64,000 bases of DNA from positions 1 through 64,000 of the forward strand of contig CAZTTO010000013.1 in assembly GCA_964616465.1 (NCBI GenBank). The letters are read 5' to 3'. The stretch is from JAFLBI01 sp964616465 (GTDB lineage Bacteria > Bacteroidota > Bacteroidia > Chitinophagales > Chitinophagaceae). The notes beneath the pieces are model-generated. The model was not told the DNA's origin. It searched no databases and worked only from the letters and a program-made list of their open reading frames with translations. Positions 1-8,340 of the stretch are shown piece by piece (position 1 is the first letter of the stretch; each line of letters begins with the position of its first letter). The translations under genes and the position numbers were made by a program.

Positions 1-24
1 AGTTCAAATCTGCTCCTCGCTACA

Positions 25-52
25 AAACCCCCGATTAGGGGGTTTGTTATTT
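25..52 (+). terminator. Intrinsic terminator of repeat unit 1
   Basis: Stem AAACCCCC (25-32) pairs with GGGGGTTT (38-45) around a GATTA loop, followed by a T-rich tail. It sits directly after the acceptor-like end, as a tRNA terminator would. Confidence 0.7.
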
Positions 53-141
53 GGGGTATTGTAGCAAGAGATTTTGGGTTGATCGGATTCATATCCGCCC
101 CTGACGGGGCGGACGGCAGTTCAAATCTGCTCCTCGCTACA

Positions 142-169
142 AAACCCCCGATTAGGGGGTTTGTTATTT
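142..169 (+). terminator. Intrinsic terminator of repeat unit 2
   Basis: Exact copy of the hairpin 117 bases upstream: arms 142-149 and 155-162. Its duplication shows that the repeat unit includes the terminator as well as the tRNA-like part. Confidence 0.7.
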
Positions 170-257
170 GGGTGTTGTAGCAAGAAGTTTTGGGTTGATC
201 GGATTCATATCCGCTCTTGGTAGGGGGAGGGCAGTTTAAATAAAAAAATGATACGTT

Positions 258-533
258 ATGCTCTATACTGTTTATGTTTTATACTCCCCAACTCGGGATA
301 AGATTTACATTGGATATACCTCTAATCTCATTCAAAGATTCAAAAGTCATCAGGCTTATGGTAAAGGATGGACTTCTAAATTTAGGCCTTGGGTTGTTGT
401 TTATTGTGAGTATTTTCCTACAAAGGAAGAGGCTTTTGATAGAGAAACGAATTTTAAGCAGTATAGGCAAAGACTAACAATTCGCAGGTTAATACAGAAA
501 GAATTTTCAGAAAAGGGATATATAGAATTATAA
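258..533 (+). CDS. Small GIY-YIG (URI-type) nuclease
   Basis: 91-residue stand-alone GIY-YIG domain. Visible motifs are YTVYVLY near residues 3-9 and YIGYT at 17-21, the catalytic-type Arg27 in QRFKSH, and Glu63 in the RETNFK helix. The family cuts DNA at a single metal-dependent active site; free-standing members of this length are common in Bacteroidota, where their role is unknown. The gene sits between the second and third tRNA-like units, with unit 3 starting only 1-2 bases after the stop codon. That placement resembles a homing-type insertion or duplication next to a tRNA. Fold is certain; biological role is inferred. Confidence 0.88.
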   Translation: MLYTVYVLYSPTRDKIYIGYTSNLIQRFKSHQAYGKGWTSKFRPWVVVYCEYFPTKEEAFDRETNFKQYRQRLTIRRLIQKEFSEKGYIEL

Positions 534-534
534 T

Positions 535-603
535 CTAGCAAACATCGGATTCATATCCGCCCCTGACGGGGCGGACGGCAGTTCAAATCTGCTCCTCGCT
601 ACA
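535..603 (+). repeat. Third tRNA-like unit, downstream of GIY-YIG gene
   Basis: Bases 544-603 are identical to 82-141 over 60 bases. Just before it, ctagcaa (535-541) matches the 5' end of the unit with an internal deletion. The GIY-YIG gene is therefore flanked on both sides by copies of the same element. Confidence 0.75.
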
Positions 604-604
604 G

Positions 605-646
605 AAGGGGATAAATCAGTTTTGGATTGGTTTATCCCTTTTTTAT
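605..646 (+). terminator. Intrinsic terminator
   Basis: Arms AAGGGGATAAA (605-615) and TTTATCCCTTT (631-641) close a 15-base loop and are followed by a T run. It ends the tRNA-like/GIY-YIG unit and differs in sequence from the terminators at 25 and 142. Confidence 0.75.
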
Positions 647-659
647 TGCTCTTGTAATT

Positions 660-1005
660 CTATGAAAATGAATCAATTAGAAGGAAAAAGCTGTTCACAT
701 TTTTGGTTATATAACTATGTTTTATGGGATCATAGATTACTCCTTCTGGAAATATGCTTCTACTCAAGATTTTTTTATTCTCCAAATCGCTACGATCCCA
801 TACCACATTGAGTGGTGAAGCAATCATTAGAGAATCATCAATCATTACTTCGAGGTTAGATTTTGTCGGTTGCTCGTAATCTATTTTGGATTCTATAGCA
901 CTATTTTTTGCATAAGAGCGTTTGCAGAAAAGGCCTCTGTATCAATTACATCTAAGTCGAAGAGTATTTTTAAATCTCTTATAGAAGTGTTTGTCACGAA
1001 AGCTT
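660..1005 (-). pseudogene. Frameshifted gene relic, possibly serine recombinase C-terminus
   Basis: Reading the minus strand, protein-like sequence runs from about 1005 in one frame (…DLKILFDLDVIDTEAF), shifts frame near 925-940, and continues as CKRSYAKNSAIESKIDYE to a stop at 660. There is no start codon or full domain. The final segment (KILSRSIFPEGVIYDP followed by TKNVNSFF) resembles the extreme C-terminus of large serine site-specific recombinases of Bacteroidota, which often read FPEGI-Y then T-(R/K)VN. That resemblance is from memory and covers about 35 residues; the upstream part I do not recognise. Bases 1006-1098 hold only a CGAAAGCTTTCG palindrome (997-1008) overlapping the edge. 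Confidence 0.4.
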
Positions 1006-1098
1006 TCGGGCTAGGTTAGCAACTTAGTTAGTCGTGATTGAGCGTTGACCGTGAGGATTCAATACATAACATAGAGCAAATGTAAGCTTCTGTTGATT

Positions 1099-4000
1099 CT
1101 AACTTACTTCAAAAGTATGAATGTCATATTTTGACTTTAAACGATTTGTAATCGGTGCAGGAATACTCTCATCAATGATTTCATCATTTATGCTAACGGC
1201 ACTTTCATACTTGTTATCTGCCACAATATCATTGAAAGTTTCAACAAATTTATTGAGGTTACGTAATAATTGCACGACCTGATTCACTTCAACAGAATGC
1301 CGTAAATAAGGATAAAAAACATGGACCTTGTTTTCAAATGAAAGCTCCTTTGTATCATTCAGCTTACGGTAACTACCTGAGTTAATTCTATCAATTCTCC
1401 CTGTTCTTTGCTCCATATCACTTGGATTCCATGCAATACCATAATGATAAACATTTTGGCAATATGTATGCAGGTCCTCGCCTTCCCTGAAAATATCAGT
1501 CGTTATCATTACATAAGGGAAACCCGGCATTCTAAATTGTGCAGCCAGAATCCCTCTGTCTCTATCATCCTGGCCGCTTGTGCCAACTATAGGTATCAAA
1601 TTCCTAAGGATAGCATTAATTTTGTTCTCATCTCTTTCTTGAAAATTAACGGCTACTATTAAATCAAAATCATTGATGATTGTCTTTATTTCCTGTAATA
1701 CAAATGCAAATGGGGATTCACTTGATGTAATCAGGTATAAAAGTTCATCATCGAAATTAAGGCCGGTGGAATCAGCAACAAAACCAGGCAACAATCCAGA
1801 TCCGTTCCTCAGTATATTTTTCAGTAATGCATTTAATAATTTCAGGTCACGGAGGTAAAGTATATGATTACCCGATTTTAGTCGCTTTTGTAACCAATTC
1901 CTCATTTCTATATTACAATAATCACAAAGCAGTCGTGTTATGAAAGTAGTTTCGTTAAGCGGAGGAGGAATGTTTAAATTAATAGAATCCGAACTTGTAT
2001 TCAAACTACCTTTCTGCTGAAAATATTCTAAGGCTGTTTCCGTTGCAAGTTTGAATGATTGGTTTTTCTTCTTTTTGGTATCGAATTTAATATTAGACAA
2101 TACAGCGTTTAAACCTTGGACTGGATATTCGATATGTTTAAAGTGGTTATTCAAAATCACAGGATTTATTTCAAACCAGTTCTCTCTATACATTTTCTGT
2201 CTGTAATAAAATCCCTTTCTGCCCTTCTTAAAATAATCTAAGAAAAAGTATCCACTTTGTGTGTCTTCTGATTTACTATCAATTTCTTCATCCTTTTCCG
2301 AATGCCTTTTATACTCGGTATATGTTTCATTGATAGCAGCGATAGTAACGTCTTTAAGTACTTGAGATATATTTACCAATGACCTTTTGATGTAATCACT
2401 TACAGATGCTTTGAAGGCAGATGCCTGATCACTCTCAAAAGCTATTCTCAACCATATTAAACCTTCCACAGGGTAATTAAAATCATTAATCTCAGCGTAT
2501 GATAAAAGGACATTCTTAATTTCGGATTTATCAAGAAGCAAACGAAGTGTATCATCCAAGCGTTCCGCAACAATCATTTCACTATAATGATTATTGAAGC
2601 TGCTTATGAGTGTATTTAACTCAGGTGTTTTAAATTTTGTGAATTTACCAGTAAACTTCAGATATTGGCCGAGTACAATTTCATTCTCAAAGCGTTCCTT
2701 TATTCTTTTTTCCAGTTCATAAGTGGAAGCTACACGTCTAACAAAAATTAAGGATTTTTCCTGCCTTTTTAATTGTTCAATAATTTCATCTTCCAGTTTT
2801 GTTTGTTTAGGATGGGGTGGAAATTTTTTGAAGTTTTCATAATAAGAAGCCATAATGCCTCTAATTATATTGATGTCCTGACTTTCCTGAATGGACCGAT
2901 GGGCTGTCTGTTCATATTCCTTATCGTCCTTGTCCTTCGCCTCTGGCTCATTAGAAACTTCAATGTTCTTTGAATTTCTTCTATCTGAATCAGCCATGTA
3001 TGTTTCAAATGAAGCAAGCATACCTATTTCAAATGAAGCATTGTTCTTCTGATCTAAATGCTTTATGGACTTGTATTGTAATAGTTGCCAAAAGACTGCA
3101 TCAAAAGAATCTTCTATGGTAAGTGGAATAGCTGATTCGGCTTTATTAACATTTCCCTTACGATGTTCCACCCGACATTGATTACGCGAAACAACCTCAG
3201 AATCTAATACATACTCCAAATTACCTCGTAGTAAAAAACGCTTTAGCCTTGCCTCAATTTCAGCAGGAGTTTTTGCGTCAGTTAAAATATGGTTATTGGT
3301 AAAGCAATTGAATTGATTTTTAATTTCAAGTAAACTTCTGTCTTTTGGGGTTGCAGATAGGCAAATGATTTTTTCAGCAAGCGGCAACTTTACTTTCGAC
3401 TTTAATTGAGGAAATTGGCTTAGTATGAAATTGTCTTTTACTGCCCCTAAAAATCTTGCGGTTGTTTCATTACGAATAGATTCATCGTAATCATCGCTAC
3501 CAATTCCATACTTATAATTGTGAGCTTCGTCAATTATGAGGCAATTAATTTGGGGACTAAGGGCATTCATTAGATATGCAACCAATTTCCGCAAACTACT
3601 TTCAAACCCTTTGTTGAAAAAACCTAAAGACCAGGCATCATCTAAAACAGTACGTGCAAATTCATCATTGTTGAAAATGTAGCTCAACAAGTAGTCATAT
3701 AATTCAGATTTACGGTTCTGCGTTGCTGCAATACTACTGAACGAGGTCATACGAAAGATACTAATTGGATCAGCACCTCTTACTGGCATCAGCCGGTCCT
3801 TGATTGCCGTAACAAAATTGTATTGCTGTTTGATTAAATCATCATCACACAAATAATTATTGCTTACAAAATTCTTTAGTTCTTTTTTCCATTTTTCTTG
3901 CAAATTCTTTTTTGGAACAATGATTAAATCTTTATGGCTGTTTGCATCAGCAGCAAAATGCCTAAATAGCATTGCAATTCCAGCAGCAATGTATGTCTTG

Positions 4001-4167
4001 CCTAAACCAACCTCATCGGCAATATAAATGATGTTATTGCCGGGCTTTGACAGGTATAAATACGATTTAGTAATAGCCTCTAATTGGCGATTAGCAAGCT
4101 CCTCTCCAATCGAATCATTGCTCCTTAAATTGAGAATTGATTTTATGTCTAAAACCTTTTCAATCAT
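1099..4167 (-). CDS. SNF2-type (DEAH) helicase of a defence-like module
   Basis: 1022 residues. Walker A is DEVGLGKT at 51-58, the DEAH box IIDEAHNY is near 211-218, LSATP lies near 270, and motif V/VI (REGEDLH then EQRTGRIDR) lies near 905-945. This order and the C-terminal EQR-GRIDR signature place it with RapA/HepA-like SNF2 ATPases, which translocate on double-stranded DNA. A long insertion between the helicase halves (about 350-850) has no domain I recognise. Its start overlaps the PLD gene by 8 bases, so the two are translationally coupled. No nuclease motif is visible in it, so cleavage would fall to its neighbour. Defence role is inferred from context. Confidence 0.85.
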   Translation of the reverse strand: MIEKVLDIKSILNLRSNDSIGEELANRQLEAITKSYLYLSKPGNNIIYIADEVGLGKTYIAAGIAMLFRHFAADANSHKDLIIVPKKNLQEKWKKELKNFVSNNYLCDDDLIKQQYNFVTAIKDRLMPVRGADPISIFRMTSFSSIAATQNRKSELYDYLLSYIFNNDEFARTVLDDAWSLGFFNKGFESSLRKLVAYLMNALSPQINCLIIDEAHNYKYGIGSDDYDESIRNETTARFLGAVKDNFILSQFPQLKSKVKLPLAEKIICLSATPKDRSLLEIKNQFNCFTNNHILTDAKTPAEIEARLKRFLLRGNLEYVLDSEVVSRNQCRVEHRKGNVNKAESAIPLTIEDSFDAVFWQLLQYKSIKHLDQKNNASFEIGMLASFETYMADSDRRNSKNIEVSNEPEAKDKDDKEYEQTAHRSIQESQDINIIRGIMASYYENFKKFPPHPKQTKLEDEIIEQLKRQEKSLIFVRRVASTYELEKRIKERFENEIVLGQYLKFTGKFTKFKTPELNTLISSFNNHYSEMIVAERLDDTLRLLLDKSEIKNVLLSYAEINDFNYPVEGLIWLRIAFESDQASAFKASVSDYIKRSLVNISQVLKDVTIAAINETYTEYKRHSEKDEEIDSKSEDTQSGYFFLDYFKKGRKGFYYRQKMYRENWFEINPVILNNHFKHIEYPVQGLNAVLSNIKFDTKKKKNQSFKLATETALEYFQQKGSLNTSSDSINLNIPPPLNETTFITRLLCDYCNIEMRNWLQKRLKSGNHILYLRDLKLLNALLKNILRNGSGLLPGFVADSTGLNFDDELLYLITSSESPFAFVLQEIKTIINDFDLIVAVNFQERDENKINAILRNLIPIVGTSGQDDRDRGILAAQFRMPGFPYVMITTDIFREGEDLHTYCQNVYHYGIAWNPSDMEQRTGRIDRINSGSYRKLNDTKELSFENKVHVFYPYLRHSVEVNQVVQLLRNLNKFVETFNDIVADNKYESAVSINDEIIDESIPAPITNRLKSKYDIHTFEVS

Positions 4168-6148
4168 ATTCGGTAACCAATTGTTCTAAAACCCACCTTG
4201 CTCTTTGATTCAGACCGGGTATTTCGTTTTGAATAATGTCAGCTTCATGGGATAATAAAGTCCTTCTTTCTTTAATGTCAGCTTTGAACTGTTTCCATGT
4301 TGCTCTATCAAGCACATAAGAATGAGTCCATTTCTCAGCCTTGTAATAGATGATTTGGTTTATGATTTGTAAAACCATCCAATAGAAGCTGTTCTGGATA
4401 GCACCCTGTTCCTTTTGCTGTTTTAGATCATTCAAATAAAATGGTATAGTATCTATATTCTCTGAAACGAGGTAGTATTGAAGATTTGTAAAATGGGCAT
4501 TCACTTTCTCCTGACTGCTCAGTTTTTCATCGAATAGGTACTTTTCCAGTTTGGATAATCCGCTGAAATGTGCTGCCATCTCATTTAGCAGCAATTTCGT
4601 TTCAATGCGTTTCTCGTCAACTATTCCTGATTCGTCTGTCGCATTTTCAGCAAAGCCCCTGGTTAATTTTTGTCGTTCAATTTCATCATTAAAAAACTGC
4701 CAATATTTAAGCACTGTGCTTGCATCCAACTTAAAGCCTAATGGCTTTGTTTCTATATTAATCTGTATTGGGTAATAGCTGTAAATTGTTTCCGTTTCAC
4801 CATGCTTCACTAAAACTTTAATTAGCGTATTTTTTGCCAATTGTCTTGCATGGTAATCGAGTAGTGTTATTTCACTTTTGCCATTGGCAATTACTGCATC
4901 ATCAAATGATTTATGAATTGAACATTTCAATTTATCTATTTTGGCATTTATTCTTAGTGTCTTGCTTTTCCAGTCAATTGTAAATTCGATATTCGGTGCA
5001 TTTCTATCGAAACGGGTGGTTGTTTCAGCATTTTCCAAATCCTCTTTTTCCAAGAAGAGTAATGTTTCAATATCAAGATTAGCCGCCTTCTTTAAAAGTT
5101 TTGGTGTGCCAGGCTGTTCAACATACAGTATGCCTGATTCAATATTTCCTTTATTGTTCCTCTTACTAAACCCAACCCAGGCAGGATGAGTAAAATTTAC
5201 TGAACCAATAAACGTGTAACAATACCTGTTACCGTAGAAACGATAAATCTTTGAGTGCTGATTCCGTACTTCTGCATTGGCCTTATTGTCAGACCAGAAG
5301 CACCACTCTAATCCTGCATTTTGAAAAGCAATAAAACTTTCCTTATCCAATAAAATCTCATTGTTGCGAAGAGTTGGTATAAGGCATTTTATCCTCTTTA
5401 CACCCTTAGATTGAAGCTGCTGAATTAAACTGGTATCCTTGCTAAAATAAGGTGAGATAATTTCAACCTCTGATATAATTTCTTCTGCGAATAATCCTTG
5501 ATGTTCTAAAAATTCCATGAATGGAGCAGTAAGACTATTGTAATAAGCACGCTTAAAATCAACATATCTTAAAAACTCATGGATAACTTCCTCCGCAGGC
5601 AGGAGTCTTTGTAGCCCTGCAATTCTCCCAACTTCTGAAATATAATCCTGTAGCTCATTTGTTGTAGACCTATTCGGATGGCTTTTAGTTGGCTTTAATT
5701 CCAATACGGAAAAACATTCAAAATTATCGCACCACCCTGTTGGGGTTAAATTACCAGAACCGGTAATAAAAAGAAGTGATTGGCTTTTATTTTCATCTTC
5801 AACCAAAATAAAAATATGCTTAGGATGAAAATTGCATATGGAACCAGAAGCAGATGGAACTTTCAGGCAATAGATGTCATATCCTAAAGTGGGAGCCTGT
5901 GTATTGTCTTTGGCATAATAATCGCAGAATACTGCTACCGGTGGAATCAGATTCTCTTTGGCACAGTAACGCCATAAAATTTTATTATAAATTGCTTCAT
6001 CCCTGAAATCCTTACCCGGAACGAATAAGGGCATTACGAAATTCTCAAAAAATAACGGGTCGAAATTAAACGTATGAAAAACAGCAGCAATTACTTTTCT
6101 ATTCTTGATAGCCTCTTTGATATGATCCCTTAGAATTATTCTTTCCAT
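4160..6148 (-). CDS. Two-HKD phospholipase D-like protein (putative nuclease)
   Basis: 662 residues. First active-site half is H108-P-K110 with GSGN at 130-133; second is H298-S-K300 with GSVN at 315-318. The Asp of the textbook HKD motif is not in its usual place in either half, as is common in nuclease members of the superfamily. The PLD core ends near residue 330, leaving about 330 C-terminal residues without a recognised fold. The gene starts one base after the upstream unknown gene ends and overlaps the helicase gene, so all three are probably one transcript. Likely a DNA end-processing or cleaving partner of the helicase; substrate unknown. Confidence 0.8.
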   Translation of the reverse strand: MERIILRDHIKEAIKNRKVIAAVFHTFNFDPLFFENFVMPLFVPGKDFRDEAIYNKILWRYCAKENLIPPVAVFCDYYAKDNTQAPTLGYDIYCLKVPSASGSICNFHPKHIFILVEDENKSQSLLFITGSGNLTPTGWCDNFECFSVLELKPTKSHPNRSTTNELQDYISEVGRIAGLQRLLPAEEVIHEFLRYVDFKRAYYNSLTAPFMEFLEHQGLFAEEIISEVEIISPYFSKDTSLIQQLQSKGVKRIKCLIPTLRNNEILLDKESFIAFQNAGLEWCFWSDNKANAEVRNQHSKIYRFYGNRYCYTFIGSVNFTHPAWVGFSKRNNKGNIESGILYVEQPGTPKLLKKAANLDIETLLFLEKEDLENAETTTRFDRNAPNIEFTIDWKSKTLRINAKIDKLKCSIHKSFDDAVIANGKSEITLLDYHARQLAKNTLIKVLVKHGETETIYSYYPIQINIETKPLGFKLDASTVLKYWQFFNDEIERQKLTRGFAENATDESGIVDEKRIETKLLLNEMAAHFSGLSKLEKYLFDEKLSSQEKVNAHFTNLQYYLVSENIDTIPFYLNDLKQQKEQGAIQNSFYWMVLQIINQIIYYKAEKWTHSYVLDRATWKQFKADIKERRTLLSHEADIIQNEIPGLNQRARWVLEQLVTEYD

Positions 6149-6149
6149 C

Positions 6150-7295
6150 TTAATTTAGCTGTTTGTGTAAAGAGATAAAAGTGGAAAAGAAATAATTGAA
6201 ATCGTTTTGTGTTTCAGGGTCATATTCATCTCTGAAAAATGCACCCTCAAAATGGTTGACTTCTAAACCTTTGTTTGTCAACTGCATCCAAGGGGCAGAA
6301 TTACGTCTTGCTGCAACTTCTTCATTTCTTTTAACTAACCCCACTACCAATTCATAGTTATTGAGAGTTAAAAGTGTGGAAAGTGCCCTTGTAGTTTCAT
6401 CAAAACCTGTGGGTTCAAATGCGGTCCTCCAATTTTTGATATAAGGGTCAGTTTCTATTTCTTCGTTCTTCCAGTAGGATTTGGTTTGTAAGTACCTAAA
6501 TATTCTATTCAATGGGCAAATGACTTTTTCAGTATTCTCAATGTAAGCCAGTATAGTTTTAAAGTTTGAGTTACTACTTGCATCAGTTAATGCCTGAATC
6601 AGTTCAAAAAAATTGAGCTCTCTGAAATCAGGGTTTTTATCAATCTGATTCAATAATTCTTTGCCACAAGTATCATCTAATAGCTTTTCAATAAACAGTT
6701 TTTTCTCAATACCGGATGGCTTTTGCAATAACGCTGACCATTCGGCCATTATTTCAGGTTCAATGTAGGCTGCCTGAGTATCCCTTTTTTTGCATAGTAA
6801 AGTGACTTGACGAAGAAATGCTTTATTATTCAAAACTTTAGGAATATAGACGCTTGAGAAATCCGACATTTCTGTAAGTCTCATCTCCGTAAATGGGCTG
6901 TTGTATTTACCCCAAATGCCGTATGCTTTTTGATTTGACAATAATTGGTCTCCTATTGCGGATGAAATCCGCACAGAAGCCGGATTACCCGACATTATCT
7001 TTCTCACCTTATCTATACCGTTAAAACCTTCTTTCGGAAACGCTCTAAAGCGAGTATATGCCATCATCTGCTCGAAACGCAAAAAGAAAGGTTCAAACTG
7101 TTTATCATCTATGTTCAACTCTTTTTTTAAAGCATAGGCCAAACACAAAATCTGAAAGTCTTTAATGCTCCCAGATACTGTTGAAAGATATGGTATCAGT
7201 TTTCTACCTGCCGCCTGCCAAACTACCTGAAACCCCAATGGATCACGGGAGCCTTTAATGGAGTAATTAGGGTCTTGTTCTGTGATGAAATACAT
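6150..7295 (-). CDS. Unrecognised protein, first gene of helicase/PLD module
   Basis: About 381 residues from the ATG at 7295 (MYFITEQDPNYS…); an in-frame ATG at 7349 would add 18 residues that look like translated leader. I do not recognise the family. The protein is soluble, without signal peptide, membrane segments or obvious catalytic motif. A conserved-looking N-terminus (KGSRDPLGFQ then WQAAGRKLIPYLS) is followed by mostly helical, charged sequence. It is separated from the PLD gene by a single base and follows a 100-base gap, so it heads the module. A target-recognition or adaptor role would be a guess. Confidence 0.75.
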   Translation of the reverse strand: MYFITEQDPNYSIKGSRDPLGFQVVWQAAGRKLIPYLSTVSGSIKDFQILCLAYALKKELNIDDKQFEPFFLRFEQMMAYTRFRAFPKEGFNGIDKVRKIMSGNPASVRISSAIGDQLLSNQKAYGIWGKYNSPFTEMRLTEMSDFSSVYIPKVLNNKAFLRQVTLLCKKRDTQAAYIEPEIMAEWSALLQKPSGIEKKLFIEKLLDDTCGKELLNQIDKNPDFRELNFFELIQALTDASSNSNFKTILAYIENTEKVICPLNRIFRYLQTKSYWKNEEIETDPYIKNWRTAFEPTGFDETTRALSTLLTLNNYELVVGLVKRNEEVAARRNSAPWMQLTNKGLEVNHFEGAFFRDEYDPETQNDFNYFFSTFISLHKQLN

Positions 7296-7383
7296 ATATA
7301 CTCTTTTATAAAAACAAATATTGAGACTATCATATTCATTCAACTGCACCTAGCCTTGAATACTGGTTTTGTAGAGTTAAATC

Positions 7384-7391
7384 CAAATCTA
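7384..7391 (-). promoter_or_regulatory. Possible -7 promoter element for the three-gene module
   Basis: The minus strand reads TAGATTTG, an exact match to the Bacteroidota -7 consensus TAnnTTTG, about 90 bases upstream of the chosen ATG at 7295. No clear TTTG -33 element sits at the usual distance, so this is weak. If real, the module has its own transcript, separate from the restriction operon. Confidence 0.3.
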
Positions 7392-7395
7392 TTTT

Positions 7396-8307
7396 TTATT
7401 GTTTTATAGATTGTTTAATCAAGCTCATAATATACTCCAGGTCTTTATCTGTATCCACCTGAATTTGATAATCACCATTGCCCCAATGCCCCTTCTCTGA
7501 AACGTCTTCTGCCAACTTCTTGGGGTCATCTAATTTTCCCTTCTTTAAGTTAATCCATATTTTCAGCGAGTTTTTCAGGATACATATATCTGCAAACACT
7601 TTACTGTCTTTTCTGAAACCAATTTCCATCTTCTTGGGCTTGATCTCAATTTCATCTGCCAACTGCAATATTCCCTGCCTGAATTTCTCATACAATTCGG
7701 CAGTGGCTTCGCTGGTTTTTGACAAATGTTCTTCTTCTGTGTACACCTTAATTTCTTCGGTTACTTTTTTCAGGGCTTCCTTATTCTGGGTTAATGGCTT
7801 GATACTTTCAGCCGCATTTGATTTCTTGATGGGATTGATCATGATGGTATCATTCTCAAACTGCTTCACCTCCCATAATTCAATGGCAATGTCTTTGAAG
7901 TTTGTTGCCTGCACCTGGTTGTCGGTAAAATTGGTAGATACAAAAGCCACCCTTGTTTGGCTCCAATCCACATCCTCTCTTTTCAGGGTACGTTTCAGGC
8001 TTTCGTTGTACTCCACAATAAAGTCCGCTTTGTTTTCCAACATCAGGCTCAGGTAGGTAAAACCCTGATCCACCACACTGATATTCTTGTCCCGCTTGTA
8101 TTCAATGATAATGAAGGCGGAAGCCTGCGTATCATAAGCCAAGGTATCTATACGCTTGTTTTTAATGGTAAACTCACTTTTCACCAATTCCAAGCCCGTA
8201 ATATCATAAAGATTGGCTTCAAACACTTTTTGTATGTCTTTTTCTAATTTGAAGGGCTTTTCTTTTACCTCCTTCAGTTTGTCGGTCTGATTTATGTATA
8301 GAGCCAT
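7396..8307 (-). CDS. PD-(D/E)XK nuclease-like protein, DUF5655 type
   Basis: 303 residues. The N-terminal half has the layout of a NucS/DUF91-like PD-(D/E)XK domain: KRIDTLAYD near 48-56, then IIIEYKRDK near 66-74 as the E-x-K motif. The C-terminal half (about 200-303, with FRKDSKVFADI and the ending GDYQIQVDTDKDLEYIMSL) matches my recollection of DUF5655, a domain found with predicted nucleases. It starts 33 bases after res ends and could be the last gene of the restriction operon or an accessory to the helicase module downstream. Fold is likely; role unproven. Confidence 0.72.
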   Translation of the reverse strand: MALYINQTDKLKEVKEKPFKLEKDIQKVFEANLYDITGLELVKSEFTIKNKRIDTLAYDTQASAFIIIEYKRDKNISVVDQGFTYLSLMLENKADFIVEYNESLKRTLKREDVDWSQTRVAFVSTNFTDNQVQATNFKDIAIELWEVKQFENDTIMINPIKKSNAAESIKPLTQNKEALKKVTEEIKVYTEEEHLSKTSEATAELYEKFRQGILQLADEIEIKPKKMEIGFRKDSKVFADICILKNSLKIWINLKKGKLDDPKKLAEDVSEKGHWGNGDYQIQVDTDKDLEYIMSLIKQSIKQ

Positions 8308-8340
8308 AGCTATGTCATGTTTGGTTATTACAAAAAATGA

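Larger units (their letters stand above)
1..240 (+). repeat. Tandem tRNA-like 3' fragment array
   Basis: Two head-to-tail units lie here, at 1-117 and 118-232 (period 117, then 115). Each carries a T-arm and acceptor-like segment (ggcagttcaaatctgct, then cctcgctac), a hairpin terminator, a gtagcaag stretch that can pair with the gctac 3' end, a short cggat/atccg stem and a long variable-arm-like hairpin. The would-be anticodon loop is only 4 nt when the stem is closed, so these are probably not working tRNAs. The variable arm of unit 2 has decayed (211-232). The window may begin inside the 3' end of a real tRNA lying to the left; that is inference. Confidence 0.7.

Noticed and set aside
61..141. 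Complete functional tRNA gene
   Set aside because: Acceptor, variable-arm and T-arm pieces are visible, but the D-arm is missing and the anticodon-like loop is too short.
1..240. CRISPR-like tandem repeat
   Set aside because: Period is about 117 bases with T-arm and terminator features and no unique spacers; this is a tandem duplication, not a CRISPR array. No CRISPR array was seen elsewhere.
660..845. Intact 61-residue minus-strand gene
   Set aside because: The coding-like sequence continues upstream past the ATG and then shifts frame, so this is the end of a broken gene.
1099..7295. DISARM, BREX or Dnd system
   Set aside because: A SNF2 helicase and a PLD protein alone are not enough; DUF1998 (DrmB), PglZ/PglX and Dnd genes are absent.
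7478..8247. Plus-strand reading frames of 96 and 192 codons
   Set aside because: They are antisense shadows of the PD-(D/E)XK gene, with low-complexity hydrophobic translations.
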